Shown: positions 1 to 22,020 of the stretch, piece by piece | Layout: the number at the start of each line of letters is the position of its first letter | Numbering within the stretch: the stretch's first letter is position 1 | Source of the DNA: Collodictyon triciliatum | Taxonomy: Eukaryota; CRuMs | Assembly: GCA_043381765.1 (NCBI GenBank) | Contig: JBHJMP010000865.1 | Coordinates: forward strand, 1 to 40,124 | Direction of reading: 5' to 3' | DNA length: 40,124 bases | Position numbers and translations under genes: made by a program | Notes under the pieces: generated by a model | Told to the model about the DNA's origin: nothing | The model's database searches: none | The model's input: the letters and a program-made list of their open reading frames with translations, nothing else

Positions 1-98
<98 letters not shown>

Positions 99-262
99 GG
101 ATGCACGCTCCTTCATGTGCCCTTACTGTGATTCATCGAGTCTGATTCCTCAGCTGAGATAAATGAGTACTACATGGAATTATTCTGACCACAAAATTAT
201 TCTCACGATGATGATGGTGATTATGATGATTACATGTCTAATCCCGATGATAGACTGCCCAG
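1..262. other. Intron sequence with trinucleotide repeats upstream of the first visible PheRS exon
   Basis: Positions 1-48 are a pure ATT/TTA array that changes to a pure TTG array at 49-100. The rest, to the acceptor AG at 261-262, has no open frame matching the missing N-terminal part of phenylalanyl-tRNA synthetase beta. I read it as the 3' part of an intron of that gene, whose 5' exons lie left of the window. Confidence 0.6.
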
Positions 263-1231
263 ATCCGTCCTTTTGTCGTTTGTGCTGTTCTTCGAGGAGT
301 CGAGTTTAATTCTCTCAGCTACAATAGCTTCATCGAGTTGCAAGATAAGCTCCACAACAACATTTGTCGGTAAGTGTTAGCGTTTTGGTTGTAGAGAAAG
401 TTGTATTTTTAAGGACTTAAAGTCTGCACATTGCCTCGCTGTAGAAAGAGAACTGTCGTTGCCATCGGCACGCACGACTTGGATACACTGAAGGGTCCTT
501 TCACCTATGAAGCACTCGCGCCAAAGGACATTCGCTTCAAGCCTCTGAACCAAGAGAAGGAATTTAGTGCTGATGAGCTGATGGTGCATTATGAGGTAAT
601 ATAGTTGTATTTCCCCCACCTGATATTATATTTGCTTTATGTCCCTGGTCATACACATATACTCATCAAAATAGTGCTTAAATTAAGCCACCTTTTGAAT
701 TCTTTCATCTGAGTGGAAGGTCAGTCGTAATATTAAGTTTTGAGTGCTCTGAAAAATACGTAATTCCGCTCATCGTACAAATATTTGTAGTCTGATTTGA
801 AGTTGCGGAAATATTTGGACATCATCCGCACAAGTCCAGTTTACCCTGTGATCTATGACTCCAATCGCACTGTTCTTTCCCTCCCTCCCATTATCAACTC
901 CGACCACTCAAAGATTACGCTCAAGACAAAGAACGTCTTTATTGAGTGCACAGCAACTGACCTCACAAAGGCAAAAACAACCCTCAACATCATCGTCACC
1001 ATGTTCTCGCAGTACTGCACAAAACCTTTCACGTAATTTGCTTACAATTATCACAGCTTTGCGATAGAGGTTTGCTGATTAAGGGATTATTGTTTTTTAC
1101 ATACAAAAATACGATAAATTAAATTCGTAATATATATCTTTCTTTTATGAAGAGCTGAGTCAGTTGAGATTGTGTACCAAGCAAGCGGTGAAACCCAGGT
1201 ATTTGTTTCCCTTGTCCCATTCAATCCAAAA

Positions 1232-1306
<75 letters not shown>

Positions 1307-3480
1307 GGGAAAAATAGAGGTAAAATTCACATTTAATCAATTAAAACATTTCGCAGGTTCTTCCTGACCTTTCTGCTAGAACTGTCGAGTTGGATGTCCC
1401 CAAAACCAACAAAAGTATATTTCCCCTTACTTTAACACCATGTATTACTTGCACATGAATTAACATTTCATCATCTCCTGACTCATTTGCAGCCATCGGT
1501 ATTTCGGTGACTGCGGATGAAGTAGTGTCTCTGATTGCCAGGATGCAGTTTGTTTCGGAAAAGAAGGACGAAAACACAGTCGTGGTGACCATTCCGCCAT
1601 CTCGCCCTGATGTGCTACACATTTGCGATGTGATTGAAGATGTCGCTGTTGCTTACGGTAGGGAATTAACACACGTTTATGCACTTTTACATTCAAATAT
1701 TAATATATTAACTCACTTGTAAATTTACATGCGGATATGTGTATTCAATGATACTTATTCTCATCTTTGTCTTTGATTCAGGATATAATAATATCGTCAA
1801 GACCATCCCCAAAACGTTGACCACTGGACGACAACTCCCCTTGAACAAGCTCTCTGATATGCTTCGTCAAGAGTTTGCCTTCTCTGGGTACACTGAAATC
1901 CTTAACTTGACACTCGTACGTGGATCAGTTTCTCGTTTCATTGCCTTTCATCTATCGTTAACCTGAACCTCTGGAAAATTAAAATATGAATTTACTCAAA
2001 CCATCTATATCATATTGAATTGATGGACTGCTTCATATCGACTCATCTGGGTGTGGGTTTTTTTCTCTTTTCTATACTTCAAAAAGTGTTCGTTCGATGA
2101 TAACTACACAAACCTTCGCCGTCCCTCTGATAGCAAAGCTGTGTGCATCGCCAATCCACAAACACCTGAATTCCAGGTACGCCCATTTCTCTATAATATT
2201 GAGACTTTCCCATCGCCCTCTAATATATCTACACATACAATATACGACCTGTTGATGTATTTTGCATCGTTTTTGCTTTTATCGAAGTTCAAGGCCACTG
2301 TGCTTGATATTCCATATGTGAAGGATTCCTTAATGATTTCTTTAAAATAATAATAATTGTAATGCAAAGGTTATTCGCACCTCGTTGATTCCCGGTATCT
2401 TGAAAACTTTGAGCGCGAACAAAAAGACACCCCTTCCTATTCAGATTTTCGAAGTTGGTGATGTGGTAGGTTTCATATGATATCTGTGCCAGTGCACACG
2501 AAACAAATGAGCCTGTTTAATAAATGTGGGAAGATTCTTAAATTTACTCGATTTCTTGCATATTAAAAATCTTGCACGCTTGGAGGTTCTGAAAGATGCG
2601 TCAAAAGATGTTGGGTCTGCTAATCACAGGAGAATGCTTGCTGCATATGCTGGAACTGGCTCTGGGTTCGAGGTCGATTATACAGCCTTTACTATTAATT
2701 TGTTTAAATATTTTTGAAAGAAAGCTATTACTGGATGAGAAAATTTGTGTATATTTTTTATTCCTTTATCTCACCCGACACAATTGTGAGCCATGAATTC
2801 ATAGACAGCGGAGAATGTATAGTTTACACAAATCTCATGTGTTTTTAAACCATCTACCAGAACGTGCACGGGTTGATGGACCGAATCTTCAAAATGCTTC
2901 GCGTTCCGTGGAGCCAGAACGGCGGGTCTACTGGCTACTTCATCAAGCCATCAGAAGGTTGGTTAGTTAATAAAACCATAAGGAGAAACCATGATGTCCG
3001 TCGCACGCACTTCCCTTTCTGCTATCCTGATTCTATCCATGCTTTGGCTGACACCACAAATGTTCCAACATCTACCGATATTGACCATGTCCCAAAATCC
3101 CCAGACCCTGCCTTCTTTGATGGTCGGTGTGCTGACGTTATCTACAATGGTTCGAAGGCTAGTTATTTGATTTGATTTGATTTGATTTGATTTGATTTGA
3201 TTTGATTTGATTTGATTTGATTTGATTTGATTTAATTTGATTTGATTTGCGTGAAACGAACACACTGATAGCCACGCTAAAGCATGTCGATATTTTTTCT
3301 ATCCGGAGTATTTTCGTTTAGCTTGTGAAATTTATTTCTGTATGTGCGCTCTAACGATGAAGCTCATGATTATTGCCACAGGTTGGTGTTATCGGAATCA
3401 TCCACCCTTTCGTGCTGGAGAAGTTTGAGGTTCCTTTCTCTTGCTCGCTTTTCGAATTGGACGTCGAGGCTTTCTTGTAA
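263..3480 (+). CDS. FARSB: Phenylalanyl-tRNA synthetase beta subunit, cytosolic type (5' partial)
   Basis: Beta subunit of the (alpha-beta)2 enzyme that charges tRNA-Phe in the cytosol. Thirteen exons join in frame: 263-369, 445-595, 791-1032, 1153-1198, 1357-1414, 1493-1657, 1782-1915, 2087-2176, 2370-2465, 2586-2672, 2861-2957, 3105-3157, 3382-3480 (stop TAA). The product aligns collinearly with eukaryotic FARSB from its B3/B4 region ([15 protein letters not shown]) to the C terminus. Landmarks include [24 protein letters not shown], the B5 segment [20 protein letters not shown] and the terminal [14 protein letters not shown]. The first roughly 110 residues are outside the window. The last intron (3158-3381) must use a GC donor, because the nearby GT at 3150 breaks the frame. 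Introns carry an AAAG array and a TTTGA array. Family assignment is very secure. Exon ends are secure except the 2672 donor, which has a weak GTCGAT. Confidence 0.96.
1228..1306. repeat. (AAAG)n microsatellite
   Basis: Pure tetranucleotide array inside the FARSB intron 1199-1356. It ends about 50 bases before the acceptor. Confidence 0.97.
3158..3381 (+). other. GC-AG intron in FARSB
   Basis: The exon before it ends in phase 0 at AAG, followed by GCTAGT. The next exon opens VGVIGIIHP after the acceptor CCACAG. Using GC gives [13 protein letters not shown], which matches the length of the conserved FARSB segment. The only GT nearby (3150) leaves phase 1 and would frameshift the last exon. A TTTGA array (3165-3249) fills the 5' half. 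Confidence 0.8.
3165..3249. repeat. (TTTGA)n microsatellite
   Basis: Pentanucleotide array with one variant unit (TTTAA), inside the last FARSB intron. Confidence 0.97.
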
Positions 3481-4226
3481 AAGCCAAACACCATTTCGGC
3501 TCCCCCTCCTTACTTTTTCCAACCGAACGACAACAATGCAATATCGGTCAAAACATAAAGAAAAATGGGCGAACCAAGCAGACGGAAAATGAAGCAAGAA
3601 TTAAGGAAATGGTCAAAGCAAGAAGGTAGACAACAGCAAGCAGAATCCCCGACAAGCGAAGATGGAAAAAACACAAGTGCCTGACTAGCGACAACCGAGG
3701 TTGCTCTCGACGTTTTCTTTCTGTATTTGGATCGACGAATCCAGACAATCCTTAGACTTTCCAAATTTGCCAAAGACCAACATTCAATCCATAACCATAT
3801 CATTTCTTTGAACAGGCAATGTGCTGTGGCGCGATTAGTTTCTATTTGTGGAATATACGTTCGGAACATTTGTCCTTATTTTTTTTGTTTTCTTGAGACA
3901 ATCCGTCAGCGCGTCAGTTTCGGACGGGTTGGTTACAAGGCGAGTTTCGGGTTGCGCTTCTTTTCTCCCTTTTCTTCTATTTCTTCTTTTTCTTCTTTTC
4001 TTTCACATGCACATTCTGGTTGAATGCCGCACTCCACAAACGATTCGAGTCACCCGCCCAAGAGGCACTTGTGGTAATTCGACTCTTTGTCAACTGATGG
4101 AGCAGCGTTTGCACTCGATAAGTGTTTTTTTTTGTTTTTTTCTTTTTCTTCTTCTTTTTCTTTTTCTTTTTCTTTTCTTTTATTTTTTCTTTCTTTGTGA
4201 CCTGGATTAAAGAAATTGGCTGCTTA
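3481..4226. other. Intergenic region FARSB - kinase
   Basis: 746 bases between two genes on the same strand. It holds the FARSB 3' trailer and the kinase promoter/leader. From about 3960 it is strongly T/CT-rich on the plus strand, ending in a T-rich tract at 4123-4196 just before the kinase start. I see no coding exon or RNA gene. Confidence 0.6.
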
Positions 4227-8433
<4,207 letters not shown>

Positions 8434-9454
8434 ACGCCTGTATTCAGTTATCATTATGGGTGCATATGTCATCAAGGAGTCGTTTTTGCATATGAGGTAT
8501 GAATCAGTCGACACACCTTCACTTTCTTTGCATTGTGGACGTGCCAAAATAGGCATTTGCCGTTTTTCTCTCCCTCTTTTAAACGCGTTCTATCCGTTTG
8601 CACAAACCAACGGAAGGATCAGATGGCATCCAGAACACGTTTTGCTGTTTTCTTTTTTTTGCTATATACCTGCCTCTACTATTTTATTTATTTTTTTGTT
8701 TAATTGGGCAATCGCAATTACTTTTGCTGTTCAGTGAGTGAAGTTGCTTATCCAGAAACATTCCATTCTCTCTCCCTCACTCATTTTTTTTTTTTTTTTT
8801 ACTTTATACTTTATACTTTATCTTTTTTTTTCACACTTTACGGGTGGCGCAGGTGGGACCGAAACTCATGGGCTGCTGCTTGGTTAAGCAAAGAATAACC
8901 GTGTGATGTCTCGAAAAGAAGCAGCTCTCAGAATGCTGTTCCTGTGACTTTCTCTCTTTCTCTCCTTCTGTAACGCTTTTGTTACTTTCTGTATGACTTC
9001 TGCATTTAAAGCCATTATGGTTGAAAATCACGTTGCTTTCTTTCTCGTGCCATTCCCATCCTTGCGCGCTTTTTTTTGTTTTTTGTTTTGTTTGTCTCCT
9101 ATGTGTTTGTGTTTCTATTTGACTCTTTGTTTCGCAACTGCCCTCAGAATGACCGATGTTCTGCCCATTTATGCGGATGATTTCTGAAACCCGCTCTTCG
9201 CATGTCCTTTTTTTTTATTTTATTTTATTTTTTATTTGGCTTGTTTGTTTTCTTTTTCGCTTTGTACAATGTTCCGTTCTCATCTCCCATTCTGCCACTT
9301 TGCCCATAGAGCAGTCAACCATGATTATAAAGAAAAACTTACCAAAAAAAAGAAAAAGAAAGGCTTACGCCCTTGTACTCCCTTTAACAACCCTCACTAT
9401 TGGTTGCACAAAGCATCATAGCAAACCCTGCGCTCAGGCAGATTCCCCCAAGGA
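8434..9454. other. Intergenic region kinase - adenylyl cyclase
   Basis: About 1 kb, T-rich on the plus strand (several T runs between 8640 and 9240). Open frames here are low-complexity Phe/Leu/Ser translations with no family resemblance. A 5' leader exon of the cyclase may lie here, but I could not place one. Confidence 0.5.
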
Positions 9455-15638
<6,184 letters not shown>

Positions 15639-16121
15639 CCTCCTCTGCTGTCTCTCTTTCTCTCTATCCCAATTGTGCATCTGATGAACAAATGTACCAT
15701 CATTTTTTGCATGCCTAGATTCACCGTGTATAGTTGTTGTTTTTTTATGTCTTCGAGATGATTCTAATAGCGGTGTACCCATGAAATACTTCTCTCACTG
15801 CTCTCTGCTCTTTTTTTTTTTCTCTTCCTTTTATTAAAAAAAAAATAATCTCCGATTCACGCAACTGATTTCACTATCAGCCATTAAATTTTAATTCATC
15901 ATTTATAATTTACTTGCGTGTTTCACCTGCGTTCTGCATGTATCTTCTATCTGCTCACCGATTTCTCTTGTTGGTTGTACACAATCTCCATCAAGAACAT
16001 CAAAGCCATCACTTCTGTCGATGATGGCATCACAGCGGAGGTGGTTGTCGTCCTCTGTACCTCGGGCAGCTGCTATGCAGAGGAACGAACTGTCATCAAA
16101 TCCGCTCCTGTGGGATTGGCA
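15639..16121. other. Shared 3' region of two convergent genes
   Basis: 483 bases between the stop codons of the cyclase (+) and the YqaJ nuclease (-). It is AT-rich with short T and A runs (15811-15846). It must contain both polyadenylation sites. No gene is seen. Confidence 0.6.
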
Positions 16122-18072
16122 CTACTGACTCTTTTCTGTATCACCCGCATCAAGGAATGCAGGGATTGTATTGGAGGTGTCGTTATACGAGGATTCAACC
16201 ATCAGAGCCCCACCCACTCCTGGTGCCTGGTATGGCACCGCATTCGTCCGAGCAAGTGTCTTGCATTCCTCGACGATTGTTTCTGCGCCGATCGGCTTAA
16301 TATCCGGTCTGTATCTTGCAATTTCGGACTGTTGTTCGTAATACTGTAAAAACAGATGATATTGGCCATTAGTATGCGTAACGTAGATATGCGTAGCGTA
16401 GATATATCTTTGAAACATCAAACAGAATAGACATGTAATTGAATATATATATTCGTAAGTTTCCTCTTCCTCCTTTTCTTTCTTCCTATTTCAGAGCAGA
16501 GAGTTCGGTATAGTTTCTTGCATGGAGAATAATATATGTGAGCGAAATACCTGTCTGTAGGAAGGTGCATTCGAAGCGTTCTTTTCCAACCACTCTTTTG
16601 CTGGCAGCACGTGGTTGCCCCAGAAATCGGCCAGATGAGGAATCAGCCTCTTTTCGGTCCACTCCTTGTTGTAAGTGACTTTGAAAAGCACAGACCTGTA
16701 TGAGACTGTCAAATAATTGTATGCATAAAGCTGTCACATGATTATGTGCCCAAATGCGTTGTTGAGAGGAGGCGGCGGTTAAAAAAATAAATAAATATAT
16801 ACATGTATAAAAAAGGTGATTCTTGACTTTGTGTGTGAGAGAGAGGGGCGTGAAAAGCACTATAAAACGAACTTTGTTTTGGTCCAATTGATGAAATAGC
16901 AGTGCTCTCTCCCGGTGACATACAGCTGCCCCATAACCTAAGAAAAAGGAATATGAATGAGCAAGTTATGTATAGGATTAATTGCCATGAAGAATCCCTG
17001 ATTGGATGATGACCTGGGGGATGTGCAAATAGCTGAAGCTCTTGTTTAGCCTCTCGAAGGGGCATTTGACCTCCAACAGAGATACTCCGTCCTCCAACAA
17101 CCCATCTGGCGAGCATCCCAACCATGGTTTTTCAAAGCGTTTGTCCTAACCTCATAACAAACGCTTGTCAAAGCCAACATTCTGATGAACAAGAGGAATG
17201 CTCTATTCTTGGTAGAGTATTTACCAACGATGCCAACAGCATTATCTCTTCTATTCGTGTATCTAATGCCTTGATATATAGAGATAGGGGAATGAGTATT
17301 TGTTGAGCGAGCATACGTCGATCGTCCAGTAGTGTCCATTCAAAACTTTTTTGCCTGTTTGCATCGAGAATTCTCGTCGGCCTTTTTCTTCGTTATCCAC
17401 GCCGTGTTTCATTCGCTGCAAAACAAACAGATGAATGCTCGTTCACACCCAGCGCAAAGAAAGAAGGAAAAAAATGAAAATGAAAATGAAAAGGAATACA
17501 ATATAACAGAACATAATCATGGCGACTGCAATAACCAATGAATAAAGACATATATGTGAATAAAAAGAGCAAAAGAGTTTTTTTTTTAAAAAAAAAAAAT
17601 AAGCCGCATACTTCACCCGCTTTCGGCGTTGTAAGCTCGGGTGTGTCCATGAAAACCTGCCTCACAGCATGCAAAGACAGAAAAGGGGGGAGAACTATGT
17701 TTCAATATCAAACAACTAGCCGGATAACAATAGCTGCGGGTCTGTGTGAATGGCTGCGTATTGAAACGTGTGCTTTCTTTGTATTTCTTTCTGAAATGAG
17801 CCACTAAATGCATGCAAAAAAGAAAAAAAAGGAAAAAAGGAAAAAAAAGGGAAAAAAAAGGAAAAAAAAAAGGGAAAAAAAGGAACCTTCTTTTCCCACA
17901 AACGGGCACGGCCGAAAGTCTCCTGCCAAGTGATGAGACCAGCAGCCAAGGCGAACTCTGAAGCATTGAGATAGTTTGCGCGCAGTTTGAGCCACTCGGG
18001 AGTTCGTTGCTGGACGTTTTGGAGATGCTGCCGAACCAAAGTCTGCCCGCCTTTGACACCCGCACCCGCCAT
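16122..18072 (-). CDS. YqaJ-type PD-(D/E)XK nuclease (viral recombinase family)
   Basis: Exons in transcript order: 18072-17887, 17656-17612, 17415-17317, 17145-17014, 16937-16869, 16730-16551, 16343-16122 (TAG); 310 residues. The family includes lambda-exonuclease-like enzymes that resect DNA ends for recombination. Visible motifs: QRTPEWLKLRANYLNASEF (residues 22-40, the N-terminal W..R..xAS motif); MKHGVDNEEKGRREF (79-93), which supplies the acidic residue after the glycine; CSPDGLLEDGVSLLEVKCP (121-139) with Asp124, Glu135 and Lys137 as the nuclease triad; and VMGQLYVTGREHCYFINW (155-172), the conserved Q helix. Residues after about 180 are family-poor and probably specific to this lineage. 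The start is the first ATG after an in-frame stop. All six introns are phase 0. The gene lies downstream of CK1 on the same strand. Activity is inferred from the intact triad. The cellular role is unknown. Confidence 0.87.
16373..16406. repeat. Short tandem duplication in YqaJ intron
   Basis: Two near-identical 15-base units, TATGCGTAACGTAGA and TATGCGTAGCGTAGA, in tandem in the last intron of the nuclease gene. Confidence 0.75.
17817..17883. repeat. A-rich tract (A4-9 GG)n
   Basis: Irregular runs of A separated by GG or GGG, in the first intron of the nuclease gene (17657-17886). On the coding strand it is a pyrimidine-rich stretch just inside the donor. Confidence 0.85.
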
Positions 18073-18830
18073 CCTTCTGTCTGGCCCACCGCAGAATCAA
18101 AGGGGCGTAAGTCAGACTCTGCCTTCTGTGCGCGACTTCGAATCCTTGTTCGTCTTTTGCTGCCCCGCCCAAACGCCGCACCCGGCTTGTTTGCGGATCT
18201 CAGCGGAAATATATATTCCAGTTATGTGTATTGGCCGTTGCGGTTGCGGTTTGTGTCTGGCAAAGGGTGTTGCTTGGGTGGGAGAGATAACAAAAAAATA
18301 AAAATAAAATGATTTGGTAGCCCACACCCTTGATTGGACAGGCGAAGCCGGGGTGCTTGTGTCGTGCGGCCGGCGGTGTTTGTGATGGTGAAATGGGCGG
18401 TGTATTGCGGTGAATGATGGGAGGGGCAAACAAGGACGAGGAGAAGAGGCGGGGGATGTCGAACTAATTTTCACAAAATTAGCAGAGTGGCACAAGAAGA
18501 TGGTGCGGGTGGAAGATGAGAAGAGAAAGAGGAAAGAGAAAAGAAAAAGAGAAAAAGAGAAAAAGAGAAAAAGAGAAAAAGAGAAAAAGAGAAAAAGAGA
18601 AAAAGAGAAAAAGAGAAAAAGAGAAAAAGAGAAAAAGAGAAAAAGAGAAAGGGAGGGCAGGTCAGGGGAGAATAGGAGTGGGTGAATCAACAAATCGAAA
18701 ACAAGCAAAGAAAGAAGAGAAAAAGATGGAATGAAAGCAGTAGGCGGGTCTTCATCTCTCGTCAGGTTGAATGGGCTCCCGCTTGCTCGGAGAACGGCAG
18801 AAGTGTGTGATTCCTACAGCCGTGCGTCCG
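18073..18830. other. Intergenic region CK1 - YqaJ nuclease
   Basis: 758 bases between the stop of CK1 and the start of the nuclease gene, both on the minus strand. It carries the GAGAAAAA repeat (18541-18648) and a GC-richer part (18320-18480) that may belong to the nuclease promoter. No supported exon. Confidence 0.55.
18541..18648. repeat. (GAGAAAAA)n minisatellite
   Basis: Octanucleotide array of roughly 13 units, purine-only on the plus strand. Confidence 0.93.
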
Positions 18831-20941
18831 TTACTCTGCCTTGGGCGGGGACGTGGGAGGCTGTGCTTGTGCTGTGCTGGGTGCTTCGCCAGGCTTGGAC
18901 TGCGTGGCCCACACATGGATTGCGTTAGAGCGTCCGACGCGATGGAGGAGTGGATGGATGGAGCTAATAGAAACAGAGAAGAGAGTGTATAGATGCCAAA
19001 GCAGAGTTGAATTAAAAGAGAGAATACTTGTGAACGCAAAAAGATCCAGTCGTAGTAGTAGTCGCAGCTGTACAGTTCGCGGACCATGCAGTCGCGGAAG
19101 AGCTTTCTCACGTATGCGTAGTCAGGCTTGTCTTCGAAGCGCAGCGAGCGGCAGTAGAGGAGGAATGTGGAGAATACATCTAAGTGTCATTATGGTCGCG
19201 TGGTCGCATTTAGTCTTCCTTATGATGATTTTGGGATATGGCGCTCTCTCACGTGCTTCTTTCATGTTAGTGGTGTCTTCTCATAGATGGCAATAGATGG
19301 CGTATATTGCCGTATGGCGATGAGAAAACATTGCAGATAGATGCCGTATTTGTTTTGCTTGAGAATTATGCTTACGAGGAAGCCCCTTGCAGAGGGTCTC
19401 GATTGAGGTGGACATCTTGACCTGGCCGATCTTTTCGTACTTTTGCTGCTTCGTGTTTGCGTTGAGTCCTTGCCACGGCAGAGAACCCTTCAAGAAGTAG
19501 ATCAGGACGTATCCCAGAGCCTCCAGATCGTCTCGTCGACTTTGTTCTGTAAATGGTCGTGTTGAGTGGAAGATAATTTCTCTCTCTATCTCTATTCTTT
19601 TTCGCCGATTCTCAGTCTCGGATAATGAAAAGGCTGCAATGGGGTTAATATGATTATGGTTTGCCAGCTTTCAAATTCATCTTGGCTCTTACCAATTCCC
19701 ATGTGGGCATTGACAGAGGCGTATCGTGCTGTTCCTGTCAGGCTTTTGTTCTCTCGATAGGGTATGTGCTGGTGAGTGTGGGGGTCGCGATACTTCTTTG
19801 CAAGGCCCATATCGATCATATAGACGATGTGGCTGCGCTTCCCCACACCCATGAGAAAGTTGTCCGGCTTGATGTCACGATGAATGAAGCATTTGGAGTG
19901 GAGAAACTCGATGCGGAGAATCTGCACAGATTGATAGCAAATAAGACATTGTTTGTTGTGCTCATATGTTTCAGGGTTTTGTTATTGACCATCGTATGAG
20001 TGAGTTGCGTCCAAAGGGGGTTTCTTTTTTAGCGTTTTTTTTTTTTTTGTAAACTAGGTGTACCATTTGGTCGGCAAGCATAAGAACAGTTTTTAAGGAA
20101 AATCGACGACCACAGCAGTTAAAAAGATCCTCCAAGCTTGGCCCGAGCAGATCCATGACTAGAAAGTTGTGTTCATTTTCACAACCATAATATCGGACAT
20201 AGGGGAATCCAGCTAAGTTGAGAAATACAGTGTCAGTATCTTTCTTCGCATGGTTTCCAGATATTTTAAATAAGTTCACAAATTCAAAAAGAAAAAGTGC
20301 TCGGAGAGCACTGAGAGTAGCTTTAGGTGTAAAGAACGTAGTTGTTACTAGGTAAGGCATTGAAGGAATGCTGGAGCAGTTTGCTTTGAGGGAATAAAGA
20401 CAAGATTTCATGAGGAAAAAAAACTCACTTCCGCCTGCAAGAATGCGATAAAGCTTGTACTCATACTCCAGCTGGGGGTAACGTGTGTTTGCGGCTTCCA
20501 CTTTGACGGCAACTTCCTCATTCTCCTCAGTGACACCTGCCAAGGAAGAAATCAACGCATGTTTGGCTTAGGGTGACATGATAAAAAGGAGGCCACGTGA
20601 ATATGCTGGCGTGAATTCTTGTTTAATAGGTATTGTGTACCGTGGTAAATGTCGCCGAAAGCGCCACTGCCGATTCTTTTAACGAGGCGGTAACGCCCAG
20701 CGATTTTATAATCAACCAGCGATCCTGTGTGTTGTGGAGTTGAGGGCTTCGTTTTTAGTTTTGTTATCTTTTTGTTTTCTTTTGCTTTTGGTTTGCCATG
20801 TTAGGTTTTAGTATAGACGATCACTAAGAGCATCATGATAGCAAACGAGCTTTCCTTTTCTTCTCACTCGATTTTGTCTCATCCAAAATATTTTCTTTTT
20901 TAAAAGATCGCTGTAAGAAACTCACGTGTAACTGGTGGCAT
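18831..20941 (-). CDS. Casein kinase 1 (CK1 family Ser/Thr kinase)
   Basis: Exons in transcript order: 20941-20926, 20724-20641, 20536-20429, 20212-20064, 19921-19693, 19546-19376, 19179-19028, 18899-18831 (TAA); 325 residues. CK1 kinases phosphorylate acidic or primed sites in many pathways. Motifs: [20 protein letters not shown] (14-33), VAVKVE with Lys45, [23 protein letters not shown] (131-144), [19 protein letters not shown] (CK1 signature, SIN replaced by SVN), [13 protein letters not shown] [11 protein letters not shown], and [20 protein letters not shown]. The magnesium loop reads [11 protein letters not shown] (155-165), so DFG is DMG. The first exon is only 16 nt. The catalytic domain is about residues 15-300 with a short tail, [19 protein letters not shown]. 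The last join (19028/18899) was chosen because it keeps phase and gives a proline-rich tail, and is the least certain. Confidence 0.93.
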
Positions 20942-21930
20942 TCTATCTGGGGTTGTGCAGTGTTTGAGGGGGTTTCTTGTCTTTGCGGGTGCTTGTTGGG
21001 GATATCGGCTGCTGTAGTAAGCCTTGGCCTATATTATGGGTGGCTTTTCTGTTACACTCTGACAATAGAAAAGCTAAGATGAAAAGAAACAAAATAGTAG
21101 GAAGGGGAGAGGCCGCGACACAAGGCAGGCAGAATCTGTGGGAAGACAAAAGGCTGTCCAGTGCCACACTGTCCTGCTTTGGCCTCCTTTGATTTCTTCT
21201 TTTTAACAGAGTCTCTCGTGGCTGTTTTTTTTTTTTGTTCTTCAGGGTTTCGGGTCGCAACAACTTCCCCGGAGAATGCGTGTGTCTGTGCCGGTGGCAT
21301 GTGAACGAGAAAGCGAAAAAACGATTTGCGCTTGTGAATAATACATCACAGCTTTGCGGCATAACAAACTCTCTCCTCCTTTTCGCTGCCCATTGTTTGG
21401 CTCGGGCTTTGCTTTGATCCGATCGGAGGTCTTGCCTGGCACTCATCTGATTCAATTCTGTCGCAAATGTTGCAGGTTTCGGTTGCATACTAGTCTTGGA
21501 CTGGAAAATCTTGTGGCATTACTTTATTTGACAATTCAATTAAATTGAATTATTTTAATCCTTTTTAATGAATATTAACTAAATATGCATATATATGTAT
21601 ATTAGATTGCATAGATCAGATATCATTCGTTAATTTACGATGCATTTGGATTTTTCTCTGCGCCTTAGCGCACCACAACAGGTGGAAACAGGGTGGAAAC
21701 TACACGATTATATGTGGAATATATAGATATAATCGTATTTATCCACCGGACGGCTCGATGTGCAATTACACTAGCATATTATTGTATATATATGTATCAT
21801 GCGCATGTCTTTATTTTGAAGAAGAGACAGGTTCGATTTGGTTGAGGTTTACGCCATTTTGAACATTCGAACATTTAAAACATCCTCATCCACACCGAAG
21901 TTTAGGCGCATCGCACCAAAAATAAATGTC

Positions 21931-22020
<90 letters not shown>

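Noticed and set aside
3150-3151. GT donor at the end of the penultimate FARSB exon
   Set aside because: It leaves phase 1 and would frameshift the highly conserved last exon. The GC donor eight bases later fits.
18112-18708. 198-codon minus-strand ORF rich in Ser/Phe/Leu
   Set aside because: Mostly a translation of the GAGAAAAA array. No family resemblance and no matching splice signals.
20943-21488. 181-codon minus-strand ORF ending two bases before the CK1 ATG
   Set aside because: Composition is low-complexity Lys/Arg/His/Pro with no domain, there is no spliced continuation, and its position fits a CK1 leader.
21932-22018. 87-base A run considered as the tail of a retroposed element
   Set aside because: No reverse-transcriptase ORF, gene-like upstream sequence or target-site duplication is visible next to it.
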